The position numbers and the translations under genes are program-made. Shown here piece by piece: positions 18,265-26,517 of a stretch of 46,017 nucleotides of DNA. This DNA comes from Candidatus Latescibacterota bacterium (GTDB lineage Bacteria > Latescibacterota > UBA2968), in the NCBI GenBank assembly GCA_021295695.1, contig JAGWBW010000019.1:1-46017 (forward strand), in the 5' to 3' direction. The stretch's first letter is position 1, and the number at the start of each line of letters is the position of its first letter. Below the pieces are notes generated by a model. That model saw only the letters and a list, made by a program, of their open reading frames with translations. It ran no database searches and was not told the DNA's origin.

Positions 18265-19146
18265 ATGATTCCAACTGAAATCCTCAAAAAAGTGAAACGC
18301 ATTGAGTTGCGCACGCGCAATCTGGTAAATACAATTTTTGCCGGCGAATACCATTCGGTATTTAAAGGCCGGGGCATGGCGTTTGCGGAAGTCCGAGAAT
18401 ACCAGCCCGGCGATGATGTTCGCACAATTGACTGGAATGTGACAGCGCGTATGGGTGATCCCTTTGTCAAGGTGTTCGATGAGGAGCGTGAACTCACCGT
18501 GATATTGATGGTGGATGCGAGTGCGTCGGGCGACTTTGGTACGGTGGCGCAAATGAAAGGCGAGATAGGTGCTGAGATTTGCGCTTTGCTCGCCTTTTCC
18601 GCAATTCAGAATAACGATCGCGTGGGACTGATTATTTTTACCGACGAAGTCGAGTTATTTATTCCCCCTAAAAAGGGCAAAAAGCATGTGCTGCGCGTAA
18701 TTCGAGAATTGTTGTATTTTCAGCCCTCAGGGCGCAGTACAAATATCGATGCGGCATTGGAATATTTGAACCGCGTGACCTATCGGCGCAGTGTCGTGTT
18801 TCTGGTATCAGATTTTTTTGCTTCTGACTATGAGAAAGCATTGCGCGTTGCCAATCGGCGTCATGATCTGGTAGCAATAGCCCTGGAAGATCCGCGGGAG
18901 TACGACCTGCCTGCTATTGGCATTGTGGAGTTGGAAGATGCCGAGACGGGCGAAGGCATCATGGTCGATTTTGGCGATGCAGCAGTACGTGAGGCATTTC
19001 AAAAGCTGACGCGAAAAGAGCGCGATGACCGCGAAGCGTTGTTTCGGCGCATGGGCTTAGACGCCGTGAATATTTCGACTCAAGGAGCGTATCACGAACC
19101 GTTGATGCAATTTTTCAGGATGCGGGCAAAAAAAATTAAGGGATAA
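18265..19146 (+). CDS. DUF58 domain protein (MoxR partner)
   Basis: A 293-residue protein beginning MIPTEILKKVKRIELRTRNL. The DUF58 signature is GRGMAFAEVREYQPGDDVRTIDW, and a von Willebrand A-like fold follows with ILMVDASASGDFG as a partly altered MIDAS segment (D.S.S becomes D.SAS). It lacks the N-terminal membrane helices of long DUF58 proteins, so it is the short soluble type. The ATG at 18265 was chosen over a TTG 15 bases earlier. It lies 11 bases after moxR and 10 bases before an ABC transporter gene, suggesting that the MoxR/DUF58 pair serves this transporter or an envelope process linked to it. Confidence 0.92.
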   Translation: MIPTEILKKVKRIELRTRNLVNTIFAGEYHSVFKGRGMAFAEVREYQPGDDVRTIDWNVTARMGDPFVKVFDEERELTVILMVDASASGDFGTVAQMKGEIGAEICALLAFSAIQNNDRVGLIIFTDEVELFIPPKKGKKHVLRVIRELLYFQPSGRSTNIDAALEYLNRVTYRRSVVFLVSDFFASDYEKALRVANRRHDLVAIALEDPREYDLPAIGIVELEDAETGEGIMVDFGDAAVREAFQKLTRKERDDREALFRRMGLDAVNISTQGAYHEPLMQFFRMRAKKIKG

Positions 19147-19156
19147 GGAGCAAGAT

Positions 19157-20083
19157 GTGATAGAAGTTGATCGCCTGACAAAGCGATACGGCGCATTTAC
19201 GGCTGTTGACGACATTTCGTTTCAAGTGGGGAAAGGTGAAATTGTCGGTTTTTTGGGACCAAACGGCGCGGGCAAAACCACGACCATGCGCGTGCTTACC
19301 TGTTTTTTGCCCGCCACAGAAGGCACGGCGCGCATTGCCGGCTACGACATTTTTGACAATCCATTAGAAGTTAAAAAACGCATTGGGTATTTGCCCGAAT
19401 TGCCGCCCCTGTATCGCGATATGCGCGTGCGTACATATCTGGAGTTCATCGCCAAAATCAAAGGCGTTGTGCCAAAAGAATCCAGACGGCGAATTGATGA
19501 AGTCGTTGTTCAATGCGGGCTTGTAGATCGCACCGAGCAACTCATCGGTCATTTGTCCAAAGGATATCGACAGCGGGTAGGGCTTGCACAGGCGATTTTG
19601 CACGACCCCGAGGTGATCATCATGGATGAACCCACCTCGGGACTCGATCCCAATCAGATCATCGAGGTGCGACAATTGATCCGCGAACTTGCCCAGGAGC
19701 GCACGGTGATTTTGAGCACGCATATCTTGCCCGAAGTTGAAATGACCTGCAACCGCGTGGTCATTATTCACGAAGGCAGAATTGTCGCCGTTGATACCAC
19801 TGAAAATCTCACGGCTAATATGCGCGATACAACGCGATTTTTTGTTCGGATATCGGGCGACCTGGATGTTGCAGCCAAAGCCATTGCCACTATTGAAGGG
19901 GTTAGCGACGTGACGCGCACAAACAATGGGCTGCATGTCCATTGGTCCTCGGAAGCGGATTTGAGCGCCGCAGTATCGGCGCGCGTTGTCGAATTGGGTA
20001 TGGGGCTGGTGGAAATGAAGCGAGAAGCGATGTCTTTGGAAGAAATTTTTCAAGCACTGACCATGCGCGAGGAGAGGATGTGA
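19157..20083 (+). CDS. ABC transporter ATP-binding protein, GldA-like
   Basis: A 308-residue ABC ATPase with a GTG start 7 bases after AAGGAG. Walker A is GPNGAGKTT, the signature is LSKGYRQRVGLAQA, Walker B is VIIMDEPTSGLDPNQ and the switch histidine is in STHILPEVE. After the ATPase core there is the extra C-terminal region typical of ABC-2 exporters with NatA/GldA-like ATPases. Its partner permease starts in the overlapping TGATG. The likely substrate is unknown. Confidence 0.92.
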   Translation: MIEVDRLTKRYGAFTAVDDISFQVGKGEIVGFLGPNGAGKTTTMRVLTCFLPATEGTARIAGYDIFDNPLEVKKRIGYLPELPPLYRDMRVRTYLEFIAKIKGVVPKESRRRIDEVVVQCGLVDRTEQLIGHLSKGYRQRVGLAQAILHDPEVIIMDEPTSGLDPNQIIEVRQLIRELAQERTVILSTHILPEVEMTCNRVVIIHEGRIVAVDTTENLTANMRDTTRFFVRISGDLDVAAKAIATIEGVSDVTRTNNGLHVHWSSEADLSAAVSARVVELGMGLVEMKREAMSLEEIFQALTMREERM

Positions 20084-20856
20084 TGGGCAATATAATGGCA
20101 ATTTTTGGCAAAGAGATGCGGTCGTATTTTGGCTCGCCAATTGCATACGTGATGGCTGGCGTGTTTTTACTATTTAGCGGCTTTGTTTTTCGCAACCAGT
20201 TGCTCGAATTTCACGATATGGCCGTATATCTGAAATTGTCAGAACGCGAGGAAAAAATTCTACTAAACGTCAATACTGAGGTTGTCACGCCATTCTTTGA
20301 ATTTCAGACCTTTATCTGGATGATTGTGATTCCAATGCTTACGATGCGTCTCTACGCCGAGGAAAAACGCGGGGGCACGTATGAGTTGTTGATGACCTCG
20401 CCGATTACTTCGGCACAAATCCTGATAGGCAAATTTCTCGCTTGTTATGTATTGTACTTGCTAATCGAAGTGATGGCCTTCGGATATATTGGCGTATTGT
20501 CTATGTACGCACAATTGGACTGGGGGCCCATATTTTCCGGTGCGCTGGCTGTGGTGCTGATTGGCGCCACATTTATCAGTGTGGGCATTTTGGCGTCGTC
20601 TTTGACTGAGAATCAGATTATCGCGGCTGTGTTGTCTTTTTTCTTTTTAATTCTATTGTGGATTATCGACTGGGCCGCGCGTTTTGCCAGCGACATATTT
20701 TTCGTTATTTTGAAATTTCTCTCCCTTATAGAACACACCCGAGACATGATTCACGGCGTTGTCGATACGCACGACGTGGTATTTTTTATCAGTGCTGCGG
20801 CTTTTTTCCTCTTTTTAACACATACAGTACTCGAATCGCGCAGATGGCGAGCGTAG
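20083..20856 (+). CDS. ABC-2 type permease, GldF-like
   Basis: A 257-residue membrane protein with six hydrophobic segments. The pattern FGKEMRSYFGSPIAYV near the start, the MRLYAEEKRGGTYELLMTSPIT loop and the end segment THTVLESRRWR are characteristic of GldF-type permeases. The start ATG at 20083 overlaps the ATPase stop by one base. In gliding Bacteroidota and relatives a GldG-like extracytoplasmic protein follows; here the next gene is an oxidoreductase, so that partner is missing from this spot. Confidence 0.88.
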   Translation: MGNIMAIFGKEMRSYFGSPIAYVMAGVFLLFSGFVFRNQLLEFHDMAVYLKLSEREEKILLNVNTEVVTPFFEFQTFIWMIVIPMLTMRLYAEEKRGGTYELLMTSPITSAQILIGKFLACYVLYLLIEVMAFGYIGVLSMYAQLDWGPIFSGALAVVLIGATFISVGILASSLTENQIIAAVLSFFFLILLWIIDWAARFASDIFFVILKFLSLIEHTRDMIHGVVDTHDVVFFISAAAFFLFLTHTVLESRRWRA

Positions 20857-20869
20857 GAAGGACTCTATT

Positions 20870-21865
20870 ATGAAAATCGGTATTATAGGCATACACTACG
20901 GACATATAAGTGGTATGTTTCACTCGGCGGTCAATGCGCCAAATGGCGAAATAGTCGGCATTGTAGAATCCGATGACGCGCTTTGCGAAAAATATACCGC
21001 AGACCGCAACATCACCCGCTTTGCCACACTCGACCTGATGCTCGAAAAAGCAAAACCCGACCTGGTAATAGAGGGTCTCGAACACCACGAAAAAACGCCT
21101 GTCATTGAAACGTGTGCCGCATCTGGCGTCCACATGCTACTCGACAAACCGCTCTGCCGAACACGGGCAGAATTACAACGCATCAAAACGGCTGTAACAA
21201 AGAACAATATCAAATTTTCCACCTTTTTCACTTCCCGCAGTTATGGAGCATTTATCGCCCTGAGACAGGCGATTCAAAACGGCGATTTGGGCGACCTCGT
21301 GAGCCTCATCACCACGCATCCTCACAAACTCGGTGCAAATCCCCCTGCGCTCTACTTCGATGCAGACAAATATGTGGGTACATTCCACGATTTGGCAGGT
21401 CACGGCGTAGATCAAGTCCGCTGGCTCACCGGCGCAGAATACACGGGTGTTCACGCGCTCGGCACACTCAAAAAGCATATTGGCTCTGGTCTCACCTTCG
21501 ATCACGTCCAGGCTTCGTTTCAACTCGACAATGGCGCACTTGCCACCGCCACCGCAGATTGGCTGACCCCCAAAGATGCGCGGTCTTTTGGCGATACGCG
21601 ATTTATTATCATGGGTACCGAAGGCTCGGCACACTTGCGCGCCTATGCCGAAGACCACGTGCTCATTGTCTCTAATAAATCGGGCACTTACGAACCCGAA
21701 CTCCCTCCCTCAACCAATCACACATTTGTTGAAAATATGATCGATGCACTTTCGCGCGGCGAAGAAAACTCGATCTCAACAGACGATACCCTCGCCGTTG
21801 CCAATGCCTGCATCACAGCCGAAGAATCGGCGCGACAAGGTGGAAAATTTCTGACGATCAAATAG
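20870..21865 (+). CDS. Gfo/Idh/MocA family NAD(P)-dependent oxidoreductase
   Basis: A 331-residue protein with an N-terminal Rossmann fold (KIGIIGIHYGHISGMFHSA; the glycine pattern is altered from GxGxxG) and the C-terminal Gfo/Idh/MocA barrel. The family EKP motif appears as LLDKPLC, keeping the lysine, and the later GHGVDQVRWL supplies the Asp used in catalysis. The substrate is likely a sugar or inositol derivative but cannot be told from sequence. It lies 13 bases after the permease and is the last gene of the plus-strand run. Codon use looks like its neighbours. Confidence 0.85.
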   Translation: MKIGIIGIHYGHISGMFHSAVNAPNGEIVGIVESDDALCEKYTADRNITRFATLDLMLEKAKPDLVIEGLEHHEKTPVIETCAASGVHMLLDKPLCRTRAELQRIKTAVTKNNIKFSTFFTSRSYGAFIALRQAIQNGDLGDLVSLITTHPHKLGANPPALYFDADKYVGTFHDLAGHGVDQVRWLTGAEYTGVHALGTLKKHIGSGLTFDHVQASFQLDNGALATATADWLTPKDARSFGDTRFIIMGTEGSAHLRAYAEDHVLIVSNKSGTYEPELPPSTNHTFVENMIDALSRGEENSISTDDTLAVANACITAEESARQGGKFLTIK

Positions 21866-21873
21866 TGGTACAC

Positions 21874-21907
21874 AAAAAAGCAGTAGCAGGATGTTGCCTG
21901 CTACTGC
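21874..21907 (-). terminator. Intrinsic terminator of the Rieske gene, between convergent genes
   Basis: A perfect 11-bp stem (GCAGTAGCAGG at 21880-21890 with its complement at 21897-21907) has a 6-base loop. Read on the minus strand the stem is followed by six T (21879-21874). On the plus strand there is no T run, so it would stop the oxidoreductase transcript less efficiently. Confidence 0.82.
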
Positions 21908-21925
21908 CTGATCAGCCCTCTGCTT

Positions 21926-23764
21926 TCACCTAAGCCCTGTCCTAATTATCATGCGCTGCAGCCGCTCCGCGTTTTCCGTGGACCACAGAATCCCCTTCAT
22001 CACCTTCTGAGCGGTAATATACCGGGTCGCCGCCAGCAGGTGCATACGCTTCTCTTTCGGATCGTCCGACAGGTCGTAGTGCCGAAATGCCACCTCCAGC
22101 ACCTGGAACATGTGCAACTCCGCATCCTCGCGCAACATAATATGGGCCAAGGTATGCCTGAGCTTCGCGATATCGTATCCTTCCTCCAGATACTGGCTTA
22201 CCAGCACCTCAGCCTCGAAGACCTTCTGGAAATCCGCAAACTCCTGTAGCCGGTCCAACATCTCGTCCTCAGACGCGAACGTCTCGTCCAGCCGCTGTCC
22301 TTCCCTGGGCAGGCGGGCCGCTGGCATGTTGAGCCAGCGCAAATAGGTCATAAACACAGCGCCGTGGAAAATGCCGCGCAAAAGCTCTTTGCTCGGCGCC
22401 CGGTGGAAAGCGCGATAGAGGGCATGAGCGTAAGAGTAAATATTCGCCACATCATGCCAGTCCCCCTCGTTCTTGAGGTGGAATCGCGCCGTGCGGATGG
22501 CCCCGGCATAGGTCATCGCCCGGCAGATATCCGTGGGCTTCACGCCCTCGCGCAGTTTGTCTTCGATCTCGGCGACAATCGGCTCGAACTCCTCCCCCAG
22601 CAGCGTCTGCGTAAAAGCAGAAATATCCAGCGATGTCTCGTTCTCCTGGTTCGCTTCCCACATCTCGTCCAGACGGGTGAAAATATCTTCCAGGACCGGC
22701 ACGCTGTCTTCCCACCGGGCGGTCTCCTCATGTCGTTCCCTGCCCACTAAATCTACCACAATCGGTCGCAAAATCTCATTTGCCCCTTCCCAATCTACAT
22801 AATCCAAGGCCTCGAACATCTTATTCGCGAAATCGAGCGCGTGACCGTCCCCGGTAAAATAGAAATCCGTCGCCGTGGTAAAAACGATATCCGCAATCTC
22901 TTCTGGTGAATACCCACGGTCGTACAGGGTCATCAGAATACGCTGTGCAGCGCTGCTGCTGCGCTGATCTACCAGCCGCCGGAACCAGCGTTTGAGGGTC
23001 GCCAAATCCGGTTCGTCCGATGTTTTGGGCAAAGGGAAACCCTGCCGCCGCGAACCTCCTGATGTACGTCTGGAAATCTGCGTCAGCCCGTGGACCAGGA
23101 AAAGATTGTGGTCATTCTCATCTATATCTTCCCACATATTTGCAGCCAGCGTCAGAATGGCCACCCCCGATGACCAACCCTCATTCGATTTATATGCTCC
23201 GTAAAAAAGTCCCTGCTGGATCATCTCCTGTGGCGTGGCACCCGCAGCCCTTAGCGCGGTAATCGCCTTGGCAATCAGGAGCGAACTCCGATCTTTCAGA
23301 CCCTGCTCAAGAATATACTTGCCCCGGTCAATCCGCCGGCGTCTGGCCGCCTCTTTTTCGCCCGGCGCAAGCCCCACGTACAGACACCCGTCGTCCCGTA
23401 CCTCCACGGGAAAGCTCTTCAGATCGTTTCCAGCGCCGGAGGTTATGAAACAGCCGCCCGTCTTAAGGTCAAACTCCCAGTGGTGCCAGTGACAGATCAG
23501 GACCCCGTCTCGAACGCTGCCCTCGGACATCGGATATCCCATGTGCGGACAGCGGTTATCTACCGCATTGAACTCCCCTTCGTAGCGGAAAACGGCGATG
23601 TGGGTACCCGCCACCGTAAACGGCTTCCCTTCGCCTTCTTCAAAATCATCAGCAGAGCACAATTTGTAATACACCAGGTTGCTCGGATCCACCTCCGGAG
23701 AAACATCCAGGGTCATATCCCCGTCCTTGAGTCGATCCTGGAAACTTTGAGTAGCGATAGCCAT
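21926..23764 (-). CDS. Rieske [2Fe-2S] protein fused to a large helical region
   Basis: A 612-residue soluble protein. Residues 30-130 form a Rieske domain with all four ligands: Cys72 and His74 (CPHMG), Cys91 and His94 (CHWHHWEF). From about 140 to the end the protein is mostly helical and I do not recognise it with certainty. It contains several helix-borne histidines (FLVHG, GDGHALDFANKMFEALD, YSYAHALYRAFHRAP, RGIFHGAVF), which could bind a metal or heme and make a small oxygenase, in the manner of questin-oxidase-like proteins; this is a guess. GAGGAGGT precedes the ATG. The gene is visibly richer in G and C than its neighbours (many CTC, GCC and CGG codons), which hints at transfer. It is a single-gene unit with its own promoter, operator-like palindrome and terminator. 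Confidence 0.78.
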   Translation of the reverse strand: MAIATQSFQDRLKDGDMTLDVSPEVDPSNLVYYKLCSADDFEEGEGKPFTVAGTHIAVFRYEGEFNAVDNRCPHMGYPMSEGSVRDGVLICHWHHWEFDLKTGGCFITSGAGNDLKSFPVEVRDDGCLYVGLAPGEKEAARRRRIDRGKYILEQGLKDRSSLLIAKAITALRAAGATPQEMIQQGLFYGAYKSNEGWSSGVAILTLAANMWEDIDENDHNLFLVHGLTQISRRTSGGSRRQGFPLPKTSDEPDLATLKRWFRRLVDQRSSSAAQRILMTLYDRGYSPEEIADIVFTTATDFYFTGDGHALDFANKMFEALDYVDWEGANEILRPIVVDLVGRERHEETARWEDSVPVLEDIFTRLDEMWEANQENETSLDISAFTQTLLGEEFEPIVAEIEDKLREGVKPTDICRAMTYAGAIRTARFHLKNEGDWHDVANIYSYAHALYRAFHRAPSKELLRGIFHGAVFMTYLRWLNMPAARLPREGQRLDETFASEDEMLDRLQEFADFQKVFEAEVLVSQYLEEGYDIAKLRHTLAHIMLREDAELHMFQVLEVAFRHYDLSDDPKEKRMHLLAATRYITAQKVMKGILWSTENAERLQRMIIRTGLR

Positions 23765-23815
23765 AACCCATACCTCCTCAAAATAATGGCTTCAAGTAGA
23801 AGAAAAGTAATAGAA

Positions 23816-23844
23816 AATATACTGCAATTGCAGTACGTGGTCAA
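23816..23844 (-). promoter_or_regulatory. Promoter of the Rieske fusion gene
   Basis: On the minus strand TTGACC (23844-23839) and TATATT (23821-23816) are 17 bases apart. Transcription would start near 23809, about 45 bases before the ATG. A palindrome covers the downstream half of the spacer and the edge of the -10 box. Confidence 0.72.
23820..23835. promoter_or_regulatory. Perfect 16-bp palindrome, likely repressor operator
   Basis: TACTGCAATTGCAGTA is fully self-complementary and sits inside the Rieske promoter, overlapping the first bases of the -10 box. A dimeric repressor bound here would block RNA polymerase. The regulator is not encoded in the neighbouring genes. Confidence 0.6.
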
Positions 23845-23942
23845 TGCGATGGTGGTGGGACGTGACGACCTACCTGCGGATACCTCCCGCCTTTCATCTT
23901 GATCATCCTGAAATCCCAACCCGTCGTTCACCCAAAAAACAA

Positions 23943-23971
23943 TTGACAGGTGCTCTCCACCGGCTTATTAT
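23943..23971 (+). promoter_or_regulatory. Promoter of the ATP-grasp/alpha-E/transglutaminase operon
   Basis: TTGACA (23943-23948), 17 bases, TATTAT (23966-23971). Transcription would begin near 23978, giving a leader of about 42 bases to the ATG at 24020. Confidence 0.75.
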
Positions 23972-24019
23972 TTTTTGTCGCCACGTCACGCAAGCCATTC
24001 TTTTCTGGATGGTAAACAT

Positions 24020-25501
24020 ATGGACTTTTCATCTTATGAACTCGGTGGATTTTACGACGAACTCTTTGAATCTCCGAACAGTCCCCATCCCGGCGCGCGA
24101 GTGCTCCTCGAAAAACTCGGCGAACTCTCCGAAGCCGAACTCCAAAAACGCCATCAAGCCGCCGAACTGACCTTGATGAACATGGGCATCACGTTCAACG
24201 TGTATGGCAGCGAAGCCGGCGTTGAAAAAATTTTTCCCTTCGACATCATTCCGCGCATCGTTTCTCATACCGATTGGACGCACATTGAAAAAGGTCTCAA
24301 GCAACGCATTCAGGCACTCAACCTCTTTCTTTGCGACATCTACGCCGATCAAAAAATCCTCAAAGACGGCATCATTCCCCGCTACGTCATCGATACAGCC
24401 AAAGAATTTCTAAACCCCTGCATTGGCCTTTCGCCCCCCAAAGATGTGTGGTGTCACATCTCCGGCATTGACCTCGTGCGCGATAGAGACGGCCAGTTTT
24501 ACATTCTCGAAGACAATATGCGCTGTCCTTCGGGGGTGTCTTATGTGCTTGAAAATCGCGAGGTTCTCAAACGCATATTTCCGGAAGTCTTTGAAGCTTC
24601 TCATGTGCGACACGTCGATGACTATCCCGCTCAATTGCTCAACACATTGCGTTCTCTATCTCCTTCCCATGTCACATCGCCAACGGTCGTTTTACTCACT
24701 CCCGGCGTCTATAACTCGGCCTATTTTGAACATGCCTTTCTCGCCCAACAAATGGGTGTCGAATTGGTCGAAGGGCGGGACCTCGTCGTTGCCGACGGTT
24801 CTGTGGCGATGCGAACGACCCGTGGTTTTCAGCGCATCGATGTTATTTATCGGCGCATTGATGCCGAATTTCTCGATCCAGAAGTCTTTCGCCCCGATTC
24901 TATGCTGGGCGTACCCGGACTCATGGAGGTCTATAAAAACGGTCAGGTAGGCATTGCGAATGCGCCCGGCACAGGTGTTGCCGACGACAAGGTCGTATAT
25001 GCTTATGTGCCACAAATCATCAAATATTATCTCAATGAAGACATCCTGCTCCCCAATGTGCCCACCTATGTTTGTTGGGACGACAAGCAACGCCAGCATG
25101 TACTTGAAAACCTGGACACCCTTGTGGTCAAAGCCGCCAATGAGGCGGGCGGATATGGCATGCTCATTGGTGTGAATTCCACACGAGCCGAACGCGAAGA
25201 CTTTGCCAACCGCATCACCAAAAACCCACGCAATTATATTGCACAACCCACCATTGCACTCTCGCGAAGCCCTATTCTGGTAGAAGATCATTTTGAAGGC
25301 AGGCATGTCGATTTGCGGCCCTATGTCCTCTACAATGGCGAAGATATTTATGTCTTGCCCGGCGGGCTGACGCGCGTGGCTCTAAAAAAAGGATCTCTGG
25401 TGGTCAACTCTTCACAAGGCGGGGGTAGCAAAGATACCTGGGTATTATACGACAGTGACGATCCGTTTGTCCCGTCCAGGTACCTGTCACAAACACAGTA
25501 A
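24020..25501 (+). CDS. Circularly permuted type 2 ATP-grasp protein (catalytic copy)
   Basis: A 493-residue protein of the DUF404/DUF407 ATP-grasp group, predicted to join an amino group to a carboxylate using ATP. The key positions are intact: EDN at 164-166 with Arg168, a lysine and glycine-rich loop [10 protein letters not shown] at 371-380, DLRP at 431-434, PGGLTRVA at 447-454 and GGGSKDTW near the end. Other hallmarks are [20 protein letters not shown] and [16 protein letters not shown]. The ATG at 24020 is preferred because homologous sequence begins there; an upstream frame to 23975 adds unlike residues and overlaps the leader. It lies 15 bases before the alpha-E gene. Substrate unknown; Iyer and colleagues predicted peptide synthesis or modification for this operon class. 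Confidence 0.92.
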   Translation: MDFSSYELGGFYDELFESPNSPHPGARVLLEKLGELSEAELQKRHQAAELTLMNMGITFNVYGSEAGVEKIFPFDIIPRIVSHTDWTHIEKGLKQRIQALNLFLCDIYADQKILKDGIIPRYVIDTAKEFLNPCIGLSPPKDVWCHISGIDLVRDRDGQFYILEDNMRCPSGVSYVLENREVLKRIFPEVFEASHVRHVDDYPAQLLNTLRSLSPSHVTSPTVVLLTPGVYNSAYFEHAFLAQQMGVELVEGRDLVVADGSVAMRTTRGFQRIDVIYRRIDAEFLDPEVFRPDSMLGVPGLMEVYKNGQVGIANAPGTGVADDKVVYAYVPQIIKYYLNEDILLPNVPTYVCWDDKQRQHVLENLDTLVVKAANEAGGYGMLIGVNSTRAEREDFANRITKNPRNYIAQPTIALSRSPILVEDHFEGRHVDLRPYVLYNGEDIYVLPGGLTRVALKKGSLVVNSSQGGGSKDTWVLYDSDDPFVPSRYLSQTQ

Positions 25502-25516
25502 CGCACGAGCCATCTT

Positions 25517-26476
25517 ATGTTAAGCCGCGCTGCAGAATCCATTTACTGGATGAGCCGTTATCTTGAACGCGCTGAAAATGTCGCCCGCTTTATCGAGGTC
25601 AATTGCCACTTGATGCTCGACTTACCCGTTGAAGCCAAAGGACAGTGGGAACCGCTTGTGCTCATCACAGGTGATCAGCATCTGTTCTACGAAAACTACG
25701 CAACGGACAATCAAGCCAGCGTCATCGACTTCCTGACATTTAGTCCCGTAAATCCCAACTCTATTCTCTCCTGCTTGCAAAACGCCCGTGAAAATGCGCG
25801 TTCTATTCGAGAAATTATTTCAACGGAAATGTGGGAACAGATTAACAAATTCTACTTGCAGGTGCAAAACATCGACAAACCTCAGGCACAGGATGCTCCC
25901 CATGCCTACTTTACAGATATCATCACGGCCAGTCACCTGTTCACAGGCATTCAGCGCAACACCATGTCTCACAATGAAGCATGGCAATTTGCCCGACTGG
26001 GTCGGGCCTTAGAACGCGCCGATAAAACCTCGCGCATCCTCGATGTCAAATACTTTTTTCTATTGCCCGAAGTTGGAGATGTGGGCACGCTCTTTGACAA
26101 TATCCAGTGGGCGGCATTGCTCAAATCTGCCAGTGCCCTCGAAATGTATCGCAAGCAATTTGGCCCTATCGAACTCCACAATGTGATCAATTTCTTGATC
26201 TTAAACCGCGAATTTCCACGCGCCATTCGATACTGTCTTTTCGAGGCCAATCAATCGTTGCGCACCATATCAGGTACACCCGAAGGCTCTTTCCAAAACA
26301 CATCCGAACAAGTACTGGGGCGCCTGCTTGCCGAACTGGATTATACCAGTATCGATGAAATCATTTCGCAGGGTCTGCACGAATACCTCGACGCATTTCA
26401 AACGCGCCTCAACCAGCTTGACAACGCAATTTTCGAGACCTTCTTTACAACTTCGCCTTCCTCTGCGACCGCCTGA
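25517..26476 (+). CDS. Alpha-E domain protein (DUF403)
   Basis: A 319-residue all-helical protein. It begins MLSRAAESIYWMSRYLERAENVARFIEVN, which is the family's defining N-terminus. Later it has MSHNEAWQFARLGRALERADKTSRILDVKYFFLLP and FLILNREFPRAIRYCLFEANQSL, also conserved. Its biochemical role is unknown; it is found with circularly permuted ATP-grasp and transglutaminase-like genes and may hold or recognise the substrate. The same fold recurs as the C-terminal part of the next protein. Confidence 0.92.
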   Translation: MLSRAAESIYWMSRYLERAENVARFIEVNCHLMLDLPVEAKGQWEPLVLITGDQHLFYENYATDNQASVIDFLTFSPVNPNSILSCLQNARENARSIREIISTEMWEQINKFYLQVQNIDKPQAQDAPHAYFTDIITASHLFTGIQRNTMSHNEAWQFARLGRALERADKTSRILDVKYFFLLPEVGDVGTLFDNIQWAALLKSASALEMYRKQFGPIELHNVINFLILNREFPRAIRYCLFEANQSLRTISGTPEGSFQNTSEQVLGRLLAELDYTSIDEIISQGLHEYLDAFQTRLNQLDNAIFETFFTTSPSSATA

Positions 26477-26517
26477 AATTTTCCTCTGCTTTCGCATTTT
26501 TTCCGCAGGATCCAGTC

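Noticed and set aside
19942-20082. Extension of the ABC permease upstream of 20083
   Set aside because: The extension reads another frame of the ATPase gene; the ATG at 20083 overlaps the ATPase stop as TGATG and gives the typical GldF start.
22452-22715. Alternative frames inside the Rieske gene as a nested gene
   Set aside because: High GC keeps other frames open by chance; none has a start site or a known motif.
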